Shown: positions 1-9,089 of the stretch, piece after piece | Position numbering within the stretch: position 1 is the first letter of the stretch | How the letters are laid out: every line of letters begins with the position of its first letter | Source: Helicobacter jaachi | Lineage (GTDB): Bacteria; Campylobacterota; Campylobacteria; Campylobacterales; Helicobacteraceae | Reading direction: 5' to 3' | DNA: 64,000 nt | Assembly (NCBI RefSeq): GCF_000763135.2 | Contig: NZ_JRPR02000001.1 | Span: 62,001 to 126,000, forward strand | The notes under the pieces: model-generated | Database searches by the model: none | Told to the model about the DNA's origin: nothing | The model's input: only the letters and a program-made list of their open reading frames with translations | Position numbers and translations under genes: made by a program

Positions 1-1
1 G

Positions 2-628
2 GCGACAGGCTATATATTTACAAAAGATGGTTTTAAAGAGATAAAAAATGAGCCGCCAAATTACACAGGTAGCTTTGAGGAGAAAGAATCAGTTAGGATT
101 CTAAATGAGGAGGCGGACATTGTCTGCACGAATCCGCCTTTTTCTAAAGCGACAGAATATTGGCAACTATTAATTAAAAGTAAAAAGAAATTTATCATTA
201 TCTCAAATATTACAAATTGTGTAAATACTGGGTTTATACCATATTTTGCAAATAAAAAAGCGTGGGCGGGATATAATCGCGTAGATTGGTATTTAAATCC
301 AAAAATGCAGTTAGTGCAGGCTGCTGGGCATTTTTTCACAAATATTACTATCAAAAATAGACCGACTATCAAGCGGCTAAAATTCCTGCCTTTAAATGAA
401 ATACCAGATGTATTTAAAAAATATGATGATAGCGGGACTCTGCTAGTGAATAATAGCTACATTCCAATAGATTATGACAAGCCTTTTGCCGTGTCCGCAA
501 GGCAGATTCTAAATGGTGTGCTAGAGTGCGGATATAAAATCGTGCAACTTACGCAATATGTACCTTATATAAATGAGAAAAAACAATTTACACGTGTTTT
601 GATACAAAAAATAGATGCAGAGGCTTAA
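2..628 (+). CDS. EcoRI-type DNA adenine-N6 methyltransferase, 5' end missing
   Basis: The frame is open from the first bases of the window to the TAA at 626-628, so the N-terminus lies outside. The partial protein of about 208 residues carries DIVCTNPPFSKATEYW, the catalytic NPPF motif of adenine-N6 methyltransferases. It is followed by KKKFIIISNITN and NKKAWAGYN, which resemble the EcoRI modification methylase family rather than Dam or type I/III enzymes. Such enzymes transfer a methyl group from S-adenosylmethionine to adenine in a target site and usually protect DNA from a partner endonuclease. The SAM-binding motif should lie upstream of the window, so completeness and any partner nuclease cannot be judged. 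The gene is convergent with the next one, and a palindromic AGAATCTAGATTCT element separates them. The family call is from recalled motifs. Confidence 0.72.
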   Translation, partial: ATGYIFTKDGFKEIKNEPPNYTGSFEEKESVRILNEEADIVCTNPPFSKATEYWQLLIKSKKKFIIISNITNCVNTGFIPYFANKKAWAGYNRVDWYLNPKMQLVQAAGHFFTNITIKNRPTIKRLKFLPLNEIPDVFKKYDDSGTLLVNNSYIPIDYDKPFAVSARQILNGVLECGYKIVQLTQYVPYINEKKQFTRVLIQKIDAEA

Positions 629-633
629 CTTAC

Positions 634-647
634 AGAATCTAGATTCT
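634..647. repeat. Palindromic AGAATCTAGATTCT element between convergent genes
   Basis: A perfect 14-base inverted repeat lies five bases after the methyltransferase stop codon. It overlaps the stop of the opposing gene, whose TAG (complement of 646-648) is part of the element. It belongs to the dispersed family described under findings and could act as a weak bidirectional terminator. Confidence 0.85.
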
Positions 648-1374
648 ATCCGCGGACATCAAGCAAAGATTCTCTAAACTCATACAATGGCTTAAGATGT
701 GCATCAACCACAATATTGCTTACCTTAAAATGTGGGAGCAAAGAAAGATTTTTCTCTAGCACTGCCTTTGTGCTTTCATATAGCACTTTTACATCAAGTG
801 TATTGCCCTCTTTAAACACACCAATTTCACCCTCGATAATCCCTAAAGTCGGCATTATCGCGCTAAAGCGTATCTTATTTTTGCTTATTTTTTTAAGCTG
901 CAAGACTTCATCTTTTTGGTTAATCACCAAAGTCAGCACGCCATTTTTAAGCCCAAGCAGGAGATTACTTAAAAACAAAAACTCCTCTTTGCTTTGCGCT
1001 TGCGCTAATTTATCCGCCACAAAATCCTTAAATCCCTCAAATATATCGTTATTTTTGCCTAGCTCCTCTAAATCTTGCAGGCTAAATTTAAGCGGCGCGT
1101 GGGCAAAAGATTCTAAGATTTTAGGCTGCGCAATGACATTGCGCAAGGCAATATGCCCCAAACTACTGCGCCCCATTTCCCCCCAATAGCGCTGCCCAAC
1201 GATAAGCTCTTTATGGCTTTTGGTTTGGATTTGCTGCGCGCCAATTTGCAAAAGATACAAATCACCCTTAAGCTTAGCCATAACCTTAATGAGCATAGGC
1301 AGTGAAGCATTATAGGTCGTTGGAGTTTGCGCGCTTTTAAGCGTAGCGGCGATTTTTTGAAGCTTTTCTATCAT
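646..1374 (-). CDS. Conserved hypothetical protein upstream of coaBC overlap partner
   Basis: I do not recognise this 242-residue protein. It has no signal peptide or clear membrane segment and looks cytoplasmic. It has helical stretches (residues 1-40 and 85-150), a central LxxLLxGLKNGVLTLVI segment, and a C-terminal half rich in alternating hydrophobic residues that suggests beta strands. The start lies 2 bases after the coaBC stop, so the two are almost certainly co-transcribed, with this gene second. The stop codon is supplied by the palindromic element at 634-647. The position next to dfp/coaBC recalls an uncharacterised gene at the same place in other Helicobacter genomes, but no function follows from that. 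Confidence 0.7.
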   Translation of the reverse strand: MIEKLQKIAATLKSAQTPTTYNASLPMLIKVMAKLKGDLYLLQIGAQQIQTKSHKELIVGQRYWGEMGRSSLGHIALRNVIAQPKILESFAHAPLKFSLQDLEELGKNNDIFEGFKDFVADKLAQAQSKEEFLFLSNLLLGLKNGVLTLVINQKDEVLQLKKISKNKIRFSAIMPTLGIIEGEIGVFKEGNTLDVKVLYESTKAVLEKNLSLLPHFKVSNIVVDAHLKPLYEFRESLLDVRG

Positions 1375-1376
1375 AT

Positions 1377-2666
1377 TTAAAGCTCATCATAGAATCTTTC
1401 AAACGCGCTAGCAATGGCTAAACTCACATCAAATTTTGAGCCGCTCACTGCTTGAATGTTATTTTGTGTGATAATTTGTATGTGATTTTCCTCGCTGCCA
1501 AAGGGATTATCCGCGCCAATGACATTTAAGCACACCATATCACAATGCTTTTTTGCTAGCATATCGCGCGCGTAATCTTGCGCACTTGCCTCATCGCTTT
1601 CAGCCTTAAAGCCAATTTTAAAAGCACTATGCGCAGGGATAGAATCTAGCACATCTGGTGTTTTGAAGCATTGTAGTTTTAATACATCGCCCACTTGCTG
1701 CTTTTTTAGCTTGCCATTATAGAATCTAGGCGCATAATCTGCTAATGCCGCTGCCATAAACACAATATGTTTATGTGCTTTATCTAGGCTATGAGATGCT
1801 TTTGGGCGCGTTTTAGAGGTTTTAGAATCTGCATTTTTGGCATTTATAGAATCTAGGCGCACATTTAGTGCTTCGTTTGTGGCGCGTGCATAGTCTTGCA
1901 CACTTTGCACCTGCACATATTCCACCCCTAAAGGCAGCTCTAATGCACTGCTTGCGATGAGCTTTACTTGAGCGCCTAGCATATAGAGCGCGATAGCAAG
2001 ATAGCTTGCCTGCTTGCCGCTGCTGTAGTTAGAAATGTAGCGCACGCAATCTATGCTCTCTTTTGAGCCACCACCTGTAACAATCACGGCTCTATTGTGC
2101 CAAAGCGAGCGCGTTTTAGTATGTAAGATTCTGCCTAGCCTAAATATTATCTCCTGCACATTTGCAAGCGCGCCCTCACCCTCATCACCACAAGCAAGTA
2201 ACCCTGCGCGAGGAGGGATAATCTCATATCCTAAACCCGCAAGCTTATGCAGATTTTCCTGTGTTTGGGGAGCATAGAGCATGGTAGTATTCATAGCTGG
2301 AGCGATGATTTTTTTAGCTTGACTAGCTAAAAGTGTGGCGAGCAGGACATTATCAGCCGCACCTATGGCAATTTTAGCAATCGTATTAGCGCTAGCAGGA
2401 GCGACAAGCACCACATCTGCCCATTTTGCATAGCCAATATGATTAACATCATTGCTCCATGATTGATTATGCTCGCATAAAACGACATTGCCGCTTAGGG
2501 CTTCAAAGCTTAAGGGTTGGACAAATTTGCAAGCCTCACTACTCATCACCACCTTAATATGTGCGCCATACTTTCTAAGCTGGGAGATGCAATCAAGTAT
2601 TTTATATGCAGCGATTGAGCCGCTTATGAGGATTAGGATTTTTTGATGGGTAAAAATAGGCCGCAT
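1377..2666 (-). CDS. coaBC: Bifunctional phosphopantothenoylcysteine decarboxylase / phosphopantothenate-cysteine ligase
   Basis: CoaBC joins cysteine to 4'-phosphopantothenate and then decarboxylates the product, two steps of coenzyme A synthesis. The CoaC flavoprotein half covers roughly residues 1-185: an N-terminal LISGSIAAYK strand-loop, the catalytic His at about 77, the PAMNTTML substrate motif with Asn126, and the flap cysteine in GLLACGDEGEG (Cys159). The CoaB half begins at VIVTGGGSKE (about 194), with SNYSSGKQ, MAAALADYAP and GADNPFGSEEN. An SD sequence AGGGAG precedes the ATG. Residues about 267-300 form a low-complexity stretch (around NAKNADSKTSKTRPKA) inside CoaB that I do not recall in other CoaB proteins. 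It contains two copies of the AGAATCT heptamer, one inside a longer TATAGAATCTA context. The total of 429 residues is slightly long for the family. Confidence 0.95.
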   Translation of the reverse strand: MRPIFTHQKILILISGSIAAYKILDCISQLRKYGAHIKVVMSSEACKFVQPLSFEALSGNVVLCEHNQSWSNDVNHIGYAKWADVVLVAPASANTIAKIAIGAADNVLLATLLASQAKKIIAPAMNTTMLYAPQTQENLHKLAGLGYEIIPPRAGLLACGDEGEGALANVQEIIFRLGRILHTKTRSLWHNRAVIVTGGGSKESIDCVRYISNYSSGKQASYLAIALYMLGAQVKLIASSALELPLGVEYVQVQSVQDYARATNEALNVRLDSINAKNADSKTSKTRPKASHSLDKAHKHIVFMAAALADYAPRFYNGKLKKQQVGDVLKLQCFKTPDVLDSIPAHSAFKIGFKAESDEASAQDYARDMLAKKHCDMVCLNVIGADNPFGSEENHIQIITQNNIQAVSGSKFDVSLAIASAFERFYDEL

Positions 2667-2676
2667 TGCTCTCCCT

Positions 2677-2696
2677 TATAGAATCTAGATTCTGTA
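2677..2696. repeat. Near-perfect copy of the TATAGAATCTAGATTCTATA palindrome
   Basis: The element lies between the ferritin stop and the coaBC start. It matches the 20-base consensus with one change (G at 2694) and has a perfect 14-base core at 2680-2693. A further AATCTAGC follows directly, giving overlapping partial sites. Confidence 0.85.
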
Positions 2697-2724
2697 ATCT
2701 AGCATAAGGGAGCTTATTTTGAGG

Positions 2725-3216
2725 TTATTTCACTTGGTCTTTAATAAATCTATCAGCGTGGTAGAGGTCATTGCCATTAGAGCCAATAAGCCTAATTTTA
2801 TCCACTATGCCGCGGAATAAAGCCTCCTCTTCATGCTGCTCTTTGACATACCATTGCAAAAAATTAAATGTCGCATAATCCTTGCTTTGCAATGTGAAAT
2901 CCACTAAATCATTAATAGATTGCGTGATTTTTAGCTCGTGCGCGTAAGTTTTTTCAAACACATCAAGCAATCCTTTAAACTTTGTTTCAGGTGCTGCCAC
3001 TTGCCCAATGCTCACTTTAGAATCTGTTTCATTAAGATAAGTGATTAAACGTTTTGCGTGGTCGCTCTCTTCACCTGCGTGTTGGAACAAAAATAACCCC
3101 GCACCATCAAAGCTATTTTCATAGCACCAAGAGCTCATACTCAAATAGAGATTTGCTGCATACATTTCTTTTGCCACTTGCTCGTTGAGCATTTTTACAA
3201 CTTCTTTTGAAATCAT
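2725..3216 (-). CDS. ftn: Non-haem bacterial ferritin
   Basis: This iron-storage protein oxidises Fe2+ and stores ferric mineral in a 24-subunit shell. The 163 residues form the usual four-helix bundle. All ferroxidase-centre residues are visible at the positions known for E. coli FtnA: Glu17, Glu50, His53, Glu94, Gln127 and Glu130. Length and start match Helicobacter Pfr. The SD is AGGACGG, about 5 bases before the ATG. The upstream gap to pseB (75 bases) is AT-rich and may contain the promoter and an iron-responsive operator, but I cannot define one. Ferritin fits the iron/haem theme of the window, although it is far from the haem genes. Confidence 0.96.
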   Translation of the reverse strand: MISKEVVKMLNEQVAKEMYAANLYLSMSSWCYENSFDGAGLFLFQHAGEESDHAKRLITYLNETDSKVSIGQVAAPETKFKGLLDVFEKTYAHELKITQSINDLVDFTLQSKDYATFNFLQWYVKEQHEEEALFRGIVDKIRLIGSNGNDLYHADRFIKDQVK

Positions 3217-3291
3217 TTTCCGTCCTTTAATGAGAATTTAAAAACGACGGAATTGTAGATTCTATTTCCTAAAATTATCCTTAAAATTTTA

Positions 3292-4305
<1,014 letters not shown>

Positions 4306-6093
4306 TTATTTAACATAGCCTAAGTCTTTAAGCTTATTAGCAATTGTTACAAGTATAGGTCCTCCTGCTACTCCACCGCCACCGCCATGCTCTACTAAAA
4401 TAGTAACGGCATATTGCGGATTTTCATAAGGTAAAAATGCTGTAATCCATGCGTGTGAGCGATGAAAATACTCCATTTCAGATTCTTTAATACGCTTCTG
4501 CACATCTTGAGGGATACCCACCACTTGAGCTGTGCCTGTTTTGCACGCTAGGCTTACTCTTGTGCCTTGTGTGCGAAAATACGCCGTCCCTCCCGGAATA
4601 GAGCAGACTTGATACATACCCTTGCGCAGAACTTCAAGTTTTGACTTTTGCAAATCATTCAGCACATCTTTTGTAGGAAAATCCGCAGGCTTGCCATTAA
4701 AATCCTTAGCAAAATGCGGTGTTACAAGCTTACCAGAAGCGATAAGAGCTGTGTAGCGCGCAATTTGCATAGGTGTGGAGAGAAAATACCCCTGCCCGAT
4801 AGAAGTAGTAATCGTATCCCCTCCATACCACTGCTCACCATATCGCCGCAATTTCCATTCAGGTGTGGGTAATATGCCGCTCACCTCATTTGGTATATCA
4901 ACGCCTGTTGGCTCACCTATACCCATTTGGCGCAATACGCTAGCGATATTTTCAATACCCGTGCGTTGGGAGAGAATATAAAAATACACATCAACAGATT
5001 CTCTAATGGCTTTAATAGCGTCCGAACTCCCATGCCCAGAAGCTTTCCAATCGCGGAATTTGCGATTGCCAAACTCAATAAAAGGAGGCGTTTGGATAGT
5101 GGTGTATTCACTAATGTTGGCAAACTCTAAAAAAGCTAGCACCATACCCATTTTAATCACAGAGCCGGGTGGATAGCGCCCATAGACAAGCTTATTAATA
5201 AGCGGTTTATGCACATTTTGCGTTAATTCTTGCCAGTTTTTACGGCTTATGCCATCTACAAAATAGTTAATATTATACTCCGGATAGCTCCCCGCAGCTA
5301 AAATCTCGCCATTATGCACATTCATAACAATCACAGCCCCAGAGCGATTAATAAACTCCGCATCAATGCTTTCTTGTAATTTTAAATCTAATGAAAGCCG
5401 CAAATCATTGCGCTTTGAGACATTATCTTCTTGCAGGAGTTTAATTTCTTTATACAAAGAGTTAATTTGAGATTTTCTATATCCAGCCTCACCCTGCAAG
5501 TAGTTATTGTAGGTCTTTTCTATGCCCTCTTTGCCAATGACTTTGCTAAATTGTGAAAGCGGATTTTTTTCAATATCTTTATTATTTGCCTTTGCCACAT
5601 AGCCAATCACATGCGATGCCGCGCTTTCATTGGGATAAAATCTTTTCGTATTTGCCGCTACAATTACATACGGAGAGCGCTTCAAATACGCATAAATACT
5701 TAGCATTTGCGCATAAGGCACAAACGGCACAAGCTCCACAGGCACATGATTATAGGCGTGATTATTTTTTGTATAAATGGCAAGGAGATTATCTTTATCA
5801 AGTTCAGGCAAAAAAGAGACAATGCGCGTAATTTCAGATTCTATTACTTGCTTACTGCGTATTTTTGGCATAAGCGAAATGGAAAATCCTATTTCATTAA
5901 TGGCTAAAGGCTCATTATTTCTATCGAGAATAAGCCCGCGCATTGGCACAAGCACTTGGGTTTTTAGCGCATTTTTCTCTGCGAGCTTTTCATAATATTC
6001 GTGGTTTATGACATTCACCACAAAAAGGCGTATGCTAATAATAAGCCACACTAGCACAAAAAACAAAATTAAGATTCTATAACGCAGGCTCAT
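4306..6093 (-). CDS. mrdA: Penicillin-binding protein 2 (peptidoglycan transpeptidase)
   Basis: PBP2 crosslinks peptidoglycan during cell elongation and works with RodA and MreB. The 595-residue protein has an N-terminal membrane anchor (about residues 6-26), the PBP dimerisation domain (about 50-210) and a transpeptidase domain with Ser311 and Lys314 in PPGSVIK, the SxD motif Ser366-Val-Asp368, and Lys518-Thr-Gly in CKTGTAQ. The first base pairs overlap the stop of the upstream MreD-like gene (4-base overlap), so they are translated together. The order PBP2, small membrane protein, EngB, LptA, LptC, KdsC, RlpA, MltD, TatD matches H. pylori HP1565-HP1573 and C. jejuni Cj0652-Cj0644. Confidence 0.95.
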   Translation of the reverse strand: MSLRYRILILFFVLVWLIISIRLFVVNVINHEYYEKLAEKNALKTQVLVPMRGLILDRNNEPLAINEIGFSISLMPKIRSKQVIESEITRIVSFLPELDKDNLLAIYTKNNHAYNHVPVELVPFVPYAQMLSIYAYLKRSPYVIVAANTKRFYPNESAASHVIGYVAKANNKDIEKNPLSQFSKVIGKEGIEKTYNNYLQGEAGYRKSQINSLYKEIKLLQEDNVSKRNDLRLSLDLKLQESIDAEFINRSGAVIVMNVHNGEILAAGSYPEYNINYFVDGISRKNWQELTQNVHKPLINKLVYGRYPPGSVIKMGMVLAFLEFANISEYTTIQTPPFIEFGNRKFRDWKASGHGSSDAIKAIRESVDVYFYILSQRTGIENIASVLRQMGIGEPTGVDIPNEVSGILPTPEWKLRRYGEQWYGGDTITTSIGQGYFLSTPMQIARYTALIASGKLVTPHFAKDFNGKPADFPTKDVLNDLQKSKLEVLRKGMYQVCSIPGGTAYFRTQGTRVSLACKTGTAQVVGIPQDVQKRIKESEMEYFHRSHAWITAFLPYENPQYAVTILVEHGGGGGVAGGPILVTIANKLKDLGYVK

Positions 6094-6578
6094 ATAAACA
6101 TCGCTACTAATATTTCAATTATCATATAATAAAGCATTATCCACACACTAGGCGTGATATTGCTCCCCAACATAGAATCTAGCACACAAGATAATAGATA
6201 AAAGCCCACATATGCTAAGCTTACATAAGTTGCCCTAGCGATGCGTGGAGTATTTAGCACAGCCTGTATGCGTGGGATAATAAGCACATATAGCACTAAG
6301 AATAAGCCTAAAATCATACCCATAGGCAGCCCATTCTCTGCTTCAATAAGCGCCATACCCGCCAGTATGGCTAAAAATCCATAAAAATTATCCTCCTTAT
6401 CAAAGCGCATAAATAAACTAAGACACACGCCAATGAGTGGGGGCAGCCACAGCAGCATACCTGCTGCACTCTCATAAACACATAGCGCAAGAAAAAGCGC
6501 TAAAGCTAGCAGAGTTTGTTTATAAGCGCCACTTCGTCGCATATTGGAAAATGTTTGCATTTGATACAATCCGCCCAT
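6090..6578 (-). CDS. Small integral membrane protein in MreD position
   Basis: The protein has up to 162 residues and four or five hydrophobic segments (about 20-36, 40-55, 68-95, 115-130, 140-160). It lies directly before PBP2, where many bacteria carry mreD. The sequence is too divergent for me to call MreD, but size, topology and position agree. The start is uncertain: the first ATG (6578) would overlap the GNAT gene by 73 bases, and a later ATG at about 6542 (MRRSGAYKQ) leaves a shorter overlap. No strong SD precedes either. Campylobacter Cj0651 is a comparable uncharacterised membrane protein in the same position. Confidence 0.75.
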   Translation of the reverse strand: MGGLYQMQTFSNMRRSGAYKQTLLALALFLALCVYESAAGMLLWLPPLIGVCLSLFMRFDKEDNFYGFLAILAGMALIEAENGLPMGMILGLFLVLYVLIIPRIQAVLNTPRIARATYVSLAYVGFYLLSCVLDSMLGSNITPSVWIMLYYMIIEILVAMFI

Positions 6579-6976
6579 ATTTTTTGATTTGGTAAAAGTG
6601 ATTTCTCTATTATAACAAAACCTAGCCTTTGGAATAAATTAGCCTCATAGGTAAGCACTAAAATCTCTTTCAAGCCTAAATGCCTGCCCTCCTCGCACGC
6701 GCTCTGCACTAATTTACTCCCTAGCCCAAAGCCCCTAAACTCCTTTTTGACTACCAGCGAGCGCACTTCGGCTAAATCTTTAGAATATACATACAAAGCG
6801 CAAAATCCCGCTATCTCCCCACTTTGCTTATAGCGCGCTAAATGATAAGAGCGGATAGCATTTGCCATCTCATCTTCGCTACGCTCTAAAATCACACCAT
6901 TTTTTACCTCAATGCTAACAATGGCGCGCATTTGCTCAATATCAGCTAATGTGGGCTTTGTGATTACAAATTCCAT
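6506..6976 (-). CDS. GNAT acetyltransferase, similar to short N-acetylglutamate synthases
   Basis: This 156-residue protein has a single GNAT fold. Motif A with the acetyl-CoA loop is visible as FRGFGLGSKLVQ (about residues 78-90), preceded by EVRSLVV. The C-terminal part contains a cysteine cluster, IWADCIKCKHFPICDE, like that of short stand-alone N-acetylglutamate synthases (ArgA-like), which acetylate glutamate for arginine synthesis. Other GNAT substrates remain possible. It overlaps engB by 13 bases upstream and the membrane-protein gene downstream, so it is translationally coupled within the envelope operon although its likely job is metabolic. Confidence 0.75.
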   Translation of the reverse strand: MEFVITKPTLADIEQMRAIVSIEVKNGVILERSEDEMANAIRSYHLARYKQSGEIAGFCALYVYSKDLAEVRSLVVKKEFRGFGLGSKLVQSACEEGRHLGLKEILVLTYEANLFQRLGFVIIEKSLLPNQKIWADCIKCKHFPICDEVALINKLC

Positions 6977-7599
6977 GTGCTTAATCCTAACACATACTGC
7001 GCAATACCCTCGCGCAGCTGCGTGATAGAAGTCATTTTATGATGAGTTTTTGTCGCGCTAAAAATATAAGCCCTATGCGCCTTATCTTGTGCTAAATGCC
7101 CTTTAAGCGCGTTTAGCTCGCTTTGCTTAAGCTTATCGGCTTTAGTGTAGATTCTCAAAATATATTGGTCATTATGGCAGATACGCTCAAGCATTTGTCC
7201 CACAGATATATCAATCTCCATTTGCGTATGGCGCGCATCAAGCAAATGCAAGAATAATTTAATAGAGCCGCGCGCGAGCAAAAAATCCATAAGATGTTTT
7301 TGCCATTGCTTTTGCAAAGTCTTGCTTACCTTTGCATACCCAAAGCCGGGCAAATCAATCAAAGTAAGGGGTAAGGGCTGCTTATCTAAAGTCCAAAGCG
7401 AATAGAAAAAATTAATAAGCTGTGTTTTGCCCGGAGTAGAGGAGCTTTTAGCCAATGGCTTATTTAAGAGTGCGTTAATAAGCGTGCTTTTACCTACATT
7501 ACTGCGCCCTAAAAAGACAATTTCAGAATCTACAGGCGGCGGGGCATTAAAAATGCTGCTCGCGCTGCTTAGAAAATGAGATTGCACCACTTGTATCAT
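6964..7599 (-). CDS. engB: Ribosome biogenesis GTPase EngB (YsxC/YihA)
   Basis: This essential TrmE-Era-type GTPase helps late assembly of the 50S subunit. The motifs are G1 GRSNVGKS (31-38), G2 STPGKTQLINFF, G3 DLPGFGYAKV, G4 TKADK and G5 SATKTH. The length of 211 residues is normal. It begins 5 bases after the lptA stop and overlaps the following GNAT gene by 13 bases. Position between lptA and PBP2 is conserved in Helicobacter and Campylobacter. Confidence 0.95.
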   Translation of the reverse strand: MIQVVQSHFLSSASSIFNAPPPVDSEIVFLGRSNVGKSTLINALLNKPLAKSSSTPGKTQLINFFYSLWTLDKQPLPLTLIDLPGFGYAKVSKTLQKQWQKHLMDFLLARGSIKLFLHLLDARHTQMEIDISVGQMLERICHNDQYILRIYTKADKLKQSELNALKGHLAQDKAHRAYIFSATKTHHKMTSITQLREGIAQYVLGLSTWNL

Positions 7600-7604
7600 A
7601 TGCT

Positions 7605-8081
7605 TTACTCACTGGTTTTGTCTTTAGATTCCATAATGAAAGTAATCATGCCCGGCTTTTGGTTAGAGCCTTTAATGAAAGCCTCTTGAGTTTTTGGATT
7701 AAACACAATAATATTGCCTTTAATGGTATTTTGCTTGCCTACTTCCTCGATAATGGCATTATCAATGAGCTGATACTCATCTTTAAGCGCATCATAAATA
7801 GCCTTTGCTGCCTTGCCTTTCATTTCTTTGTCGGGCATTTTGGTGTGAAATCTCACATTGCCTATGGCGGTGTATTTTTGCGGCTGATTTTTTTTATCTG
7901 TTTGGATAATGACCTTATCTGCCCATAGTTTATCCCCGCCCTTAACCACCACCACTTCACCATTAAGCTCTGTAACGCCCTTTTTTAAATCACTTTGGAA
8001 GCTTTTTGCACTCACTTCAAGCTTTTCTTCTACTCCCAAAGCACCTACACATAGCCATAATATCAAGCATATTTTGCGCAT
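7605..8081 (-). CDS. lptA: LPS transport periplasmic protein LptA (OstA-like)
   Basis: LptA forms the periplasmic bridge that carries lipopolysaccharide from the LptBFGC complex to LptD in the outer membrane. The 158-residue protein has a signal peptide (about 1-17, ending ALG-VEE) and the OstA/LptA beta-jellyroll with repeated strand patterns (ELNGEVVVVKGGDKLWADK, YTAIGNVRFHTK, AKAIYDALKDEYQLIDNA). It overlaps the lptC-like stop by 1 base and precedes engB by 5, supporting one operon. Confidence 0.9.
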   Translation of the reverse strand: MRKICLILWLCVGALGVEEKLEVSAKSFQSDLKKGVTELNGEVVVVKGGDKLWADKVIIQTDKKNQPQKYTAIGNVRFHTKMPDKEMKGKAAKAIYDALKDEYQLIDNAIIEEVGKQNTIKGNIIVFNPKTQEAFIKGSNQKPGMITFIMESKDKTSE

Positions 8082-8629
8082 TACTTGCCCCCCATTGCCA
8101 TATCTGCGATTACAGAATCTGCGCGCATATCGCCTTTAAGCGTATCATAATAAATATTTTGCCCTGTGGCTTGCGTATTTTCATTAGCAAAGACAAAATC
8201 CCCTCTGCCTTTAAAACTACGACTTTGATAGTCATACACTCCCCATTTACTCCAAAAGCTTAATCCATCAATGCGCAAGTAATTTGCCCCTTGAGAAAAG
8301 GTATAAAGTCCATTTTTGCTTAACACAAAGGGCGCGTAAATGTATTCATTGAGCTTATTATTGATTTGATTAACAAAAATGTCATAAATTTCCTCATGGT
8401 TTTCAAATCGCAACGCCCTAACCCCCTCCGAAATCGCCCGACAATACTGCGTATCAAGCATATAAAGTGTGAAATTTGATATTTCAATATTTGGTACTTC
8501 TTTGCCAATAGCCTTGTGTGTGGCATTTTCTTGCGTGAAAAATACAATGCTGGCTAAACTTGCAACAAGTAGTGCTATAAAAAATGCGTAGATTCTATAA
8601 GAAATATTTTTCAAGCTTTTTGTCTCCAT
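8081..8629 (-). CDS. lptC: LptC-like inner-membrane LPS transport protein
   Basis: The 182-residue protein has one N-terminal membrane anchor (about residues 10-30) followed by a periplasmic domain with the strand pattern of the LptC/LptA family (LRIDGLSFWSKWGVYDYQ, GDFVFANENTQATGQNIYY). LptC links the LptBFG ATPase to LptA. The gene overlaps kdsC by 35 bases upstream and touches lptA downstream. Family similarity is by length, topology and position more than by clear motifs. Confidence 0.8.
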   Translation of the reverse strand: METKSLKNISYRIYAFFIALLVASLASIVFFTQENATHKAIGKEVPNIEISNFTLYMLDTQYCRAISEGVRALRFENHEEIYDIFVNQINNKLNEYIYAPFVLSKNGLYTFSQGANYLRIDGLSFWSKWGVYDYQSRSFKGRGDFVFANENTQATGQNIYYDTLKGDMRADSVIADMAMGGK

Positions 8630-9089
8630 TGAGTTTTAGCACATCTTCTATCATTTCGCGCACAGCGCCATCTCCGCCGCGCGATTTGAGAATCTTATAG
8701 GCATATTTTTTTAAAGCCTTTGCGCCATTACTTGGCATATAGGCTTTTTTGCAGATTCTAAACATACCTAAGTCATTCAAATCATCGCCTATGCACGCCA
8801 CTTCAGAATCTGCAAGATTAAGTTGTGCTAATAGATTTCTTAGCACTTCTGCCTTATTTTCCACACCCATAAAAATATGTTCTATACCCACTTCAGCAGC
8901 GCGTTTGCGCACGATTTGAGAATCTCTGCCCGTGATAATAGCACTTGGACGCGCTAGATAACGATTCCACACGCTAATAGCTAACCCATCGCGTATATCA
9001 AAGCTCTTTATCTCCTCCCCACTTTGCGTGTAATACACCTTGCCATCGCTTAATGTGCCATCTACATCAAATACTAAAAGCTTAATCAT
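8595..9089 (-). CDS. kdsC: 3-deoxy-D-manno-octulosonate 8-phosphate phosphatase
   Basis: KdsC removes the phosphate from KDO-8-phosphate to give KDO for the LPS core. This 164-residue HAD enzyme without a cap has the nucleophile motif DVDGT (Asp8, Asp10), ITGRDS, and the Mg-binding IGDDLNDLGM near residue 100. It overlaps hisB by 4 bases and the lptC-like gene by 35, matching the LPS theme of the cluster. Confidence 0.92.
   Translation of the reverse strand: MIKLLVFDVDGTLSDGKVYYTQSGEEIKSFDIRDGLAISVWNRYLARPSAIITGRDSQIVRKRAAEVGIEHIFMGVENKAEVLRNLLAQLNLADSEVACIGDDLNDLGMFRICKKAYMPSNGAKALKKYAYKILKSRGGDGAVREMIEDVLKLNGDKKLEKYFL

Noticed and set aside
61-372. A 103-residue frame on the minus strand over the methyltransferase
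   Set aside because: It is antisense to the NPPF-containing methyltransferase frame, which is open from the window edge and has recognisable motifs.
716-1189. A 157-residue plus-strand frame over the hypothetical gene
   Set aside because: Serine- and leucine-rich shadow without SD; the minus-strand frame fits the operon with coaBC.
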